Source: Chersky-840 sp963794615 (GTDB taxonomy: Bacteria; Actinomycetota; Acidimicrobiia; Acidimicrobiales; UBA8190). From it: a stretch of 64,000 nt of DNA. Below are positions 57,096-64,000 of the stretch, piece by piece. Position 1 is the stretch's first letter, and every line of letters starts with the position of its first letter. The stretch lies in the NCBI GenBank assembly GCA_963794615.1, contig CAWCEP010000009.1, positions 310,001 through 374,000 on the forward strand. Direction: 5' to 3'. The position numbers and the translations under genes were made by a program. The notes below the pieces were generated by a model. That model searched no databases. It was not told where the DNA came from and saw only the letters and a program-made list of their open reading frames with translations.

Positions 57096-58556
57096 GGTCA
57101 GCCCCCGCCGATGGTGCTGGTGACGTCCTGGTGATAGGGCGCCGCCTGCCACTGGGCGAAGGTCAGGCTGTCGGACTGGTTCTGTTCGGGGGCTTCGAAG
57201 CTCCACGGCCCTATGTAGGCGTTGGCGGCGAAGACGTTGTGCTGGCCGAAGGCGATGGCCTGTTCGATGACGGTGCCGGCATAGGGAGCACCCCCGAATT
57301 GGGCGAAGGTGCCCGAGTACCCGCACTGGCTGCCCGTGCTGTTGGCGGGCGTTCCCGCCGCACAACCCGGGATCAGGGCAGGCGTCAGGGTGAAGAGGTT
57401 GTCGGTCACCGAGACGTTCTGGGTCCGCCACCGGCAGTCCCAGTAGAGCGGGGAGGTGCTCGACGGCGATGCGCAGGTGTTGGTGGTGACCGCGGCGCAG
57501 TCCGATGTGATGCCGCACAGCTGCCCATTGTCGGTCAGGTTGGCCACGGCAGGGTCGCCCAGCGTGCAGTTGCTGCTCCCCCCGTCGCTCGAGCCGCAGT
57601 AGCGGTTGGAGTCTTCCCACTCCACCACGCCACCCCAGTTGTTGGTCAAGACGTTGTCGGAGATGGTCAACGTCGAGAACCGACCGCCATCGACTCGACT
57701 GTCACCGCCGCTGTTGGAGATGTAGATGGCGCCCTCGGGGAAGTCGGCGCTCGTCGGGCCCTCGCCCCAGCCGTTGTCGACCAGGGTGTTGTCCTGGATC
57801 AAGGCGTTGTAGCTGATCTCGTAGAAGATGCCGTGGCTGTAATTGTTGGCGATGTAGTTGCCGGTGATGGTGATGCCAGCGTTGTCGGTGTCACCCCACA
57901 GCCCACTGGCCGCGTTGTTGTGGATGTAGTTGTCGGTGAAGGACGAATTGGTCGTGTAGAAGAACTTCCCGCCCCCGTCGCAGCCACAGGAGTTGTTCTG
58001 GCTCCATGAACCGTTGGCACTGACCTCGTTGTGGTCCACGGTGGCGCCCGTCACGCCGTTGGGCGCCCAGGCATTGAAGCCCAGCTGGGCATTGTTGGTC
58101 AGGCAGTTGTAGCTCAGCACCTCGCCCGGTCCCACCATGACCGCAGCGCCACCGTTGTTCTCGATGGTGTTGTTGGTGATCGTCCAGTTCGAGCCCGAGT
58201 CGTGGTTGACCACCGCCTCGTTGGTGGCGGTGGCGAAGTTCTCGATCGTCAGGTACTCGATGGTCACCCCGGTGGCGTGCTGGGCGAACAGCGACCCGTT
58301 GACGTGCTGGCCGTCGATGACCGCCCCGGGGGCTCCGATATAGGTGGCGTTGTTCGCCGGGATGATCTGCGAGCCCGCACTCGATCCGATGGTGTGCACA
58401 CCGGGAGCGAACCAGTAGGTGTTGCTCTGGTCGAGGTTCATGCCGCTGTCATCGCCGGCCGGCACCACGACCGCACCCGACGGCGGCAACAGCGGCCCGG
58501 TCAGCACGGTGGCGTTATTGCAGATGAGTGCCGGGGCGACCGTGGGTGCGCCGGTG
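57096..58556. repeat. 1,461-bp near-identical duplication, copy B
   Basis: Partner of 53621-55081. Differences seen by eye include three amino-acid changes (T/A in SLFTQHA, N/S in PANNTGS and Y/F in QYGGAP). Beyond the right edge the two genes have unrelated linkers. Confidence 0.92.
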
Positions 58557-60265
58557 ACCCGGGAGGCGGAGGCGGCGGCGTCGGGGTGGTGGGTGGTGTC
58601 GTCGTGGTCGTCGTGGGTGCGGTGGTGGTGGTCGTCGTCGGTGCCGTGGTGGTCGTCGGTGCCGTGGAGGTCGGGGGGGTCACGGGGGGGCTCGAGGGGC
58701 TGGCCGGGCGCAGGGCCAGGGTGGCGCCGACGGGGGCCGCGCCGGACTGCGGGACGCTCCATGGAGCGTCGGCCGTGGTCCCGGCCGTCGGGGCCGGTTC
58801 GAGGGCGGCCGCCACCTGGGAGTTGCCCCCGTCGTTGACCGTGGCCGCCAGCGTGGATCCCGGGGGCGCACTGGGCACGATCTGCCACCCCTGGCTCCCC
58901 TCGCCGAGGACGAGCACCACGCCGGCTGAATCGGTGGTCACGCTGGGGGAGATCGAGCCCGGGTCGCTGGCCGACGCGTCGACGGGATTGGCCGGGTCGA
59001 CGCCTGAGAAGGCCATGGTCACCATCGACACCTGGGTGCCGGGGTTCACGCTTGCGGTCGGGGCGGCTTCATGGGGCCCGGCCACCGTGGTGCAGACCGA
59101 CAACACGGCCCCGCTGCCGTTGGCGATATCGAACCACTGGTTCCAACCGGGAGCACAGCTGATCGAAGCAAAGGAGAACGTCTCCACATAGCTGACGAGG
59201 AAGTCGCCGGCCACGACGCCGTCGGGGAGGGCCGTGGTGGGGGAGAAGCTGCTGCCCGATGAGAACGTCGTCGCCTGTCCGACCTGGGTCACCGGCTGGC
59301 CCGACACACACGACAGGGTGACGGTCGTGGGCGTGACCGCCGCGGCCTGCAGCGACGTGCCGGCGCAGCCGAATGTCAGCGTGGTGTCGACCACCATCGT
59401 CTCGGTCCCACTCGACGCGGTCCCCGGGGACGACGACACCGACGAGCCGGTCGCCGGTCGCAACGCCACGGTGCCGGCCGCCGAGGATGCCAGGATGGGC
59501 CAGAAGGCGCCGTCGCTCGGCCCCGATCCGGGATCCGGCTTGGTGGCGATGGCGACCTGCGAGTTGCCAGAGTCGTTGACGGTCGCGCCGAGCATGGTGC
59601 CATTGGGCGCCGGGGGTGTCGTGTTCCATCCTTCGGATCCCTCCCCGAAGACGAGCATGGCACCGGGGGTATCGGTGGTGACGCCCGGCGACAGCAATCC
59701 GATCTGGTCTGCCGACGCGTCGACCGGATTGGTGGGGTCGACGCCGGAGAAGGCCATGGTCACCATCGACACCTGGGTCGCCGGGTTCACCGCCACGCTG
59801 GGCGCGGCTTCGTTGGCTCCTGCCACCGTGACGCAGGCGGCCAATCGCATCCCGTAGGTGTTGTCGATGTCGAAGACCTGGGTCCAGCCGATGGAACAGG
59901 TGATCGACGAGAAGGAGTAGGTCTCGATGTAGCTCACAAGCACGTCTCCGCTCGTCACGCCGTCGGGGGCCGACGTCGTAGGGGTACTGCTGCTCCCCGA
60001 CGCGAAGCTGGTCGCCGCGCCCACCTGTTGGATGGCCTCAGGGGCATTGTCGGTGCACGACAGCGCGAACGTCGGTGGCCGACAACTGGTTCGAAGTCAG
60101 GCTCGTTCCGGCGCAGCCCACGGTCAGACTCGACCCCGAGGCCAAGGTTTGCGCGGCGGCTCCCGCCGACGGCCGGGGCGCGGCGATGGCAATGCCAGCG
60201 AGCACGGCGCATACGACGAGGACCGCCGCCGCCGGTGTCCGGCGGTGGTCGCGGACCTTCCGCAT
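57098..60265 (-). CDS. Large secreted protein: two ~210-residue repeats + beta-helix module, copy B
   Basis: Start ATG at 60265 gives RTPAAAVLVVCAVLAGIAIA then APRPSAGA, a Sec signal peptide; an upstream ATG at 60430 is also open but gives a poor N-terminus. Then GCAGTSL and two related modules: VGAATSFASGSSSTPTTSAP ... ETYSFSSITCSIGWTQVFDI ... VALRPATGSSV, and VGQATTFSSGSSFSPTTALP ... ETFSFASISCAPGWNQWFDI ... LALRPASPSSP. A Thr-rich linker (TTTTAPTTTTTTAPTTTTTT) follows, then the same beta-helix module as copy A. Frame changes near 60080 and 58550. About 1,050 residues. Likely surface or secreted polysaccharide-binding protein. Confidence 0.75.
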
Positions 60266-60594
60266 CGTCAGATACCCCAGGCGGCTCCGGCTCGTCTTGA
60301 CGTGGCGGCCGGGGCGGCGCGTACGTGCGCCGTATTCCGGGAGTGTTGACCAACGGGACGCCACCACGGTCTCGAGAGCACCCATCACAATGTAGGAGGG
60401 GTCGATGCCCAACCACAATTGTATTCGCATCGTTTTGGTGACGATTTGGACATCTTCACGTTACGGTTCCCAAAACTCGCATCCGCAAGCGTGCACCCGA
60501 GGTACATGGGGCGATTGTGGTTTCTGGGAGGTGCTGAGGAAATTGACTGCGATTCTTGATAAATTTGATTATCGAGTCCAGTGAGGCACACAAA
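60266..60594. promoter_or_regulatory. Divergent control region of copy B and the methyltransferase
   Basis: 329 bases with a clear AT-rich stretch from about 60390 to 60600. Near-related sites TCACAATG (60395 region) and CACAATTGT (60414-60422, containing the palindrome ACAATTGT) suggest operators; compare the tandem sites at 61607. No gene seen. Confidence 0.4.
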
Positions 60595-61416
60595 ATGCCT
60601 ATTGCCCCAACATTCATCGCAAGTCGTGCCCGGCGCTTGGGCTCTGTGCAGTGGAACCGGGAGAAGTGGGGCAATCCCGAAGAGTGGGAGCGCCACGGCA
60701 ACAATTGGGCATTCCACGCCGATGCTTGCGGCCAGTCCTACGAGGGGTGGAAAAGCAGTCTCGTCCAGCAATTCCTGGACCCGTTCCTGGGCCCGGAGAT
60801 CGACATCCTCGAGATCGGCCCCGGACACGGCCGATGGACCGAGTACATGATGGGTCGTGCCCGGTCGGTGACGCTGGTCGATCTGAACGCCACGTGCATC
60901 GACATCTGTCGAGACCGGTTCGGCCGCCGCAACGACGTGTCGTTCATCGTCAACGACGGGCGCTCGCTTCCCGTGCCGGAGTCGTCGGTCGACGTGATCT
61001 GGTCCTTCGGGAGCTTCGTCCACTTCGAACAGCGCGACACCGACGCCTATCTGGGCGAGTTCCGGCGGGTACTGCGCCCCGGGGGTCGCTTCGTCGTGCA
61101 CCACGCCGGATGGCCGGAGTGGAGTCTCCGACTCGTTCCGATCACCGCCCTTGCCGGCCGGCCGGGACGGGTGCTCCAACACCGCTTGGCTCAGGGGCGC
61201 TGGCGCCCCGGCGGCGATCGCATGGCGATGTCACCCAAGCTCTTCGCCTCGCGAGCCGCGGCGCGGGGCCTGCGCGTCGACGAGCAGATGCGGACCTGGG
61301 GCCCGGAACATGAATTCGGATTGGCGTTCCACGACATGATCAGCATCGGCTCTCGCCCACCTTCTGCGGTCGCCACCGACGCATCCCGCAACGCCGCGGG
61401 CAACGGCAGATCCTGA
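60595..61416 (+). CDS. Class I SAM-dependent methyltransferase
   Basis: ATG at 60595 is preferred (GAGG about 8 bases upstream); a TTG at 60556 is also in frame. An intact ~273-residue protein. Motif I is DILEIGPGHGRWTEYMMG, motif post-I VTLVDLNATCIDICRDRF, motif II FIVNDGRSLPVPESSVDVIW, motif III LGEFRRVLRPGGRFVVHH. This is the Methyltransf_11/25 type. In an EPS locus it probably methylates a sugar hydroxyl or a terminal residue. No partner overlaps it. Confidence 0.86.
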   Translation: MPIAPTFIASRARRLGSVQWNREKWGNPEEWERHGNNWAFHADACGQSYEGWKSSLVQQFLDPFLGPEIDILEIGPGHGRWTEYMMGRARSVTLVDLNATCIDICRDRFGRRNDVSFIVNDGRSLPVPESSVDVIWSFGSFVHFEQRDTDAYLGEFRRVLRPGGRFVVHHAGWPEWSLRLVPITALAGRPGRVLQHRLAQGRWRPGGDRMAMSPKLFASRAAARGLRVDEQMRTWGPEHEFGLAFHDMISIGSRPPSAVATDASRNAAGNGRS

Positions 61417-61859
61417 GTGTCCGGTCGCATGACGACGACGGTGCCATCCGGGCACCCTGGCGATGGCCGGGTCCCATCGTGGCGAAGAAACTCAGACGAT
61501 TCCCAGAAAGGTCGGGGAACGCCCGTCGCCACGCCCGGCACCTGCCGCGGTCGGGTCGTGACATTCGACCGGAGATACTCCCTACGGGCATCCACGGCGT
61601 TTTGCTCACAATTTGTTTCACAATTTGTCGGATTCCACGCGAAACGTGGCAGAAGCCCTTCGTCCAACTTGCCGACCACCGCTAACATTGGGAGTGGGAT
61701 TCCCTCCCTCACGATGGGCGACCAGGACGCGACGGTGTGGTCTTGGACGGCAAGAGAGGCTCTGGTTTTGGTGGGTGACGGTCGAGGGATGACGGGCTCA
61801 GCGCACCGGCCGCGCCCGACCTCCCGGGTCGTCGGTGGTCGATCGTCTCGGGGTCGGCG
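61417..61859. other. 443-base gap with a tandem ACAATTTGT site
   Basis: Open frames cross it but none has convincing coding bias or homology I recognise. It holds the likely promoter of the following acyltransferase, including the direct repeat at 61607-61628. Confidence 0.45.
61607..61628. promoter_or_regulatory. Tandem CACAATTTGT direct repeat, 12-bp period
   Basis: CACAATTTGT at 61607-61616 and again at 61619-61628; each contains the 9-bp palindrome ACAA-T-TTGT. A TCACA direct repeat at about one helical turn is the usual look of OmpR/PhoB-type response-regulator boxes; identity unknown. Confidence 0.45.
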
Positions 61860-63138
61860 ATGAACCAGTCCGAGTTCGACCTCGCCGTCGACGGTGTCGT
61901 CGGCATCGAGCCTCCTGAGGATCGTCGACCAGCACCGGGGCCATCCTCTTGGGGCGTGGTGCGAGGCCGGATCATCGACGTGGCCCACCTGTCGCCCTCG
62001 GACGAAGAGGCATGGCGCGATCGGCGCAACGGGCCGTCGAGCCCAATCCGTTCTACGAGCCCGACTGTCTCATTCCCGCCGCCCGCCATCAGTCTTTCGG
62101 TGCCGAGATCCAGCTCGTCGTGGCCGAGGATGGGGGCCGCTTCTATGGGGTACTCCCGATCCGCCACGTGTCGCGATGGCAAAAATTGCGGTATCCCATC
62201 GTGACCACCCAGGTGCGTCGCATGATCTACCAGGGCACGCCGCTCATCGACGCCGAACGGGGGATCGAGGCGGCCAAGGCTCTCCTCGAGGCATTGGTGC
62301 AAGAGCGCGGGGCCGGCAAGTCGCGGTGCTGGCGCTGCAGGAACTCACCGACGGTGTGGTGGCCGAGATCTTCCGGGACGCGGCCTCGGCGATGGACCTT
62401 CCCCTCTTCGTGTTCGAGTCCTTCGAACGTGGCTTGCTGCGGCGCGTGAACCCTCCGGGTATTCACGTGCGCACAGCCCCAGGACGTTTCGCAACCTTCG
62501 CCGCAAGCAGCGCAATCTGGGAAAGGTGCTGGGGGGGAGGTCGAGGTCGTCGATCGCGGCAACGACCCCGAGGCCATCGACGACTACGTCAGACTCGAGG
62601 CGGCCGGGTACAAGGCCGACGCCGGGGTGGCCATGGTGACCGTGCCGGGGAGCCCGAGTTCTTCCGAGAGATGTGCGAACGCTTCTCAGCCGCAGGACGG
62701 CTGCATCTCCCCTCCCTCAGTGACGGCAACAAGACGGTCGCCATGATCGCCTGGATCCGGGGGGGTGACAGTCTCTTCCAGTTCAAATGGAGCTATGACG
62801 AGGATTTCGCCCGATTCTCGCCCGGGCTGATCCTGCACACCGAGGTCATGCGCCACTTCCAAGACGAGACCGACGCCGCCCTCCTCGACTCGTGCACGTG
62901 GGCGGGGAACGAGATGATCAGCCGGTTGTACCCCGATCGGCGCCGCATCGCCTCCTACTTCATCATTCTGGGGCGCAGTTGGCGTGACCAGGTGGTGATC
63001 AGATCGTTCCTGAGGCTTCGCCCCGTCCACCGCAAGCTCTACGAGATGACGCGGCGCGACGACGGGTACCGGGGGCGGCGAGCCCCGGGTGAAACCAGCT
63101 CTACGCCCAGGGCCCCCGATCCTTTGCCGCGCCCGTAG
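61860..63138 (+). CDS. FemAB/GNAT-like acyltransferase (Acetyltransf_6 type), multiply frameshifted
   Basis: Start ATG at 61860. Blocks in order: VEPNPFYEPDCLIPAARHQS, GGRFYGVLPIRHVSRWQKLR, RRMIYQGTPLIDAERGIEAA, VLALQELTDGVVAEIFRDAA-type sequence, then KVLGGEVEVVDRGNDPEAID, DDYVRLEAAGYKADAGVAMV, FFREMCERFSAAGRLHLPSL, VAMIAWIRGGDSLFQFKWSY and SPGLILHTEVMRHFQDETDA. This is the BioF2-like acetyltransferase family common in EPS and wall clusters, which adds an acyl or aminoacyl group. Frame changes near 62020, 62325, 62475, 62535 and 62640. About 420 residues. No partner gene overlaps. Confidence 0.78.
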
Positions 63139-64000
63139 GGCGGGTTCTCTGATCAAGTGCTTCGTTGCGACCGACCGCTTCGATGAATCGCTCAGAGCCC
63201 CAGCGCTTGGTACACGCGATCGGGGGAGGCGCGTAGACCGATTTCCCATTCTTAGGCGGATCCTTACTCGATGGCAGCGGGCAAGTCCGCCATCGAGTGA
63301 GCCTCGACGTCGAACAGCGTCTGGGGCGGTGATGATCCAAGGGCTCCGCCTGACCTTGTTGCTGGGTCGGTAGCAGCGTCGAGGATGGCCATGGGCTTCG
63401 GCACAAGGTGCAAGCTGACCGCAGAGGCCGGTGCGAGAATCCCCGCTGGTTACGTTCGAACTCACGTCGGGTTCCATCGTGTTCAACTACGGGCGAGCAG
63501 CTTGTATGTTCGGCGTCGCTCAGCCCTGGTCGTGCTTCGAACGGAGCCCGAGTTCAGACACCGTGGGCGGTGCCACTCCGGCCCCTGTTCCGCCGTGGTC
63601 CACTTCATAGGGCGGGCGGTACGGGGTGTTTCCCCGGACCTTCTGCGTCGCGGCCGGGATCGCGCCAGGCATTCAACCTTGCGTCCAGAAGGAACAGCCT
63701 GAATGCAGGTGAGGGCAAAGTGACGATTGTTGTTTCCACGGATCGTCAAGTCACCGATGCACGTGGGGCTAATTCATCTGTCCATTCACGATGGGCTGTT
63801 CACGTAAGGCTTTACTGAGACTCTGAGTGGGCATAGGGTCCTGGTTCTGGTGGTGGGCCGAATGAGAGGTAGCTGTGATAATTTCCGATCCAGCGGCAGG
63901 CTGAGTCCGGCACGCCGCTTAACCGCCTGCCTATATGTCGCGGGCGGCAGGACCCAACCTCACCGGAGCCTCCTCCGATCGCCGCCTTTTCGTCTCGGCT
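63139..64000. other. ~860-base right end without a supportable gene
   Basis: Open frames on both strands have unconvincing composition, many Arg/Ser-rich shadows and no motif I recognise. GC content falls in places. It may hold a degenerate element or the leader of a gene beyond the window. A 6-bp stem (CCTGCC 63926-63931 with GGCAGG 63946-63951) near the edge may be part of such a leader. Confidence 0.35.

Noticed and set aside
57131..59191. Plus-strand open frames opposite the beta-helix genes
   Set aside because: Antisense shadows; the minus frames carry the signal peptide, repeats and beta-helix turns.
63408..63818. A 136-residue frame near the right edge
   Set aside because: No ribosome site or motif, and competing frames look equally good or poor.
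24570..63831. The 13-base string GACTCTGAGTGGG occurs at 24570 and 63819, both in leader-like regions
   Set aside because: A shared 13-mer is expected by chance many times in 64 kb, and the flanks do not align.
1..64000. CRISPR arrays, tRNA, rRNA, phage genes or a replication origin
   Set aside because: None was seen; the only tandem repeats are coding (9844-10650 and 49499-49579).

Overview
The window is high-GC DNA from an actinobacterium. GTG starts are common, and there are two F420-type luciferase-family oxidoreductases, a deazaflavin (DDN-type) nitroreductase and a DUF4193 protein. A secreted protein built of repeats containing GYWLVGADGGVF points to the Acidimicrobiia. That placement is an inference from protein families, not from a marker gene. 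No rRNA, tRNA or CRISPR array was seen.

About half of the genes can only be followed by changing reading frame one or more times. In each case the family motifs, codon bias and normal family length continue across the break. The changes hit unrelated housekeeping genes, so I read them as uncorrected single-base indels in the assembly rather than decay. Broken genes are therefore listed as whole loci with the approximate break points.

Layout. 0-9.4 kb: small-molecule and lipid-type catabolism (GNAT, cupin, two LLM oxidoreductases, enoyl-CoA hydratase, nitroreductase, two SDRs, fumarylacetoacetate hydrolase), with a diguanylate cyclase, an ArfB-like ribosome-rescue factor and a DUF4193 protein. 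9.5-15.6 kb: a secreted repeat protein with its own promoter, the pstSCAB phosphate importer on the minus strand, and a divergent Rrf2 regulator. 15.6-24.4 kb: alpha/beta hydrolase, Rpf/transglycosylase-like cell-wall protein, a 44-residue zinc ribbon, SurE, aldose 1-epimerase, a membrane GAF-PAS-GGDEF-EAL protein and a membrane-anchored endonuclease/exonuclease/phosphatase.

24.7-63.1 kb is one large exopolysaccharide locus. It opens with the polyprenyl-phosphate sugar transferase that would load the first sugar. Next is an unusual five-gene block: carrier protein, acyl-CoA dehydrogenase-like flavoprotein, amino acid:[carrier protein] ligase (an aminoacyl-tRNA-synthetase relative), DUF1839 and a GH2/beta-mannosidase-like protein. 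The genes overlap or nearly touch, which suggests that an amino acid is activated on a carrier protein, possibly oxidised, and moved to a glycan or glycolipid. Then come a PAP2 phosphatase, a tandem alpha/beta hydrolase, an amidohydrolase and a tightly coupled set: GT4, asparagine synthetase, fused dehydrogenase/Gfo-Idh-MocA oxidoreductase, heparinase II/III, two Wzz-like chain-length proteins, a Wzy/ligase-like membrane protein and a further GT4. A minus-strand group holds two glycosyltransferases and a Wzx-type flippase. The locus closes with two secreted beta-helix proteins whose C-terminal modules are almost identical over 1.46 kb but whose N-termini differ, separated by an intact IS630-family element, followed by a methyltransferase and a FemAB/GNAT-like acyltransferase. 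The last ~0.86 kb shows no supportable gene.
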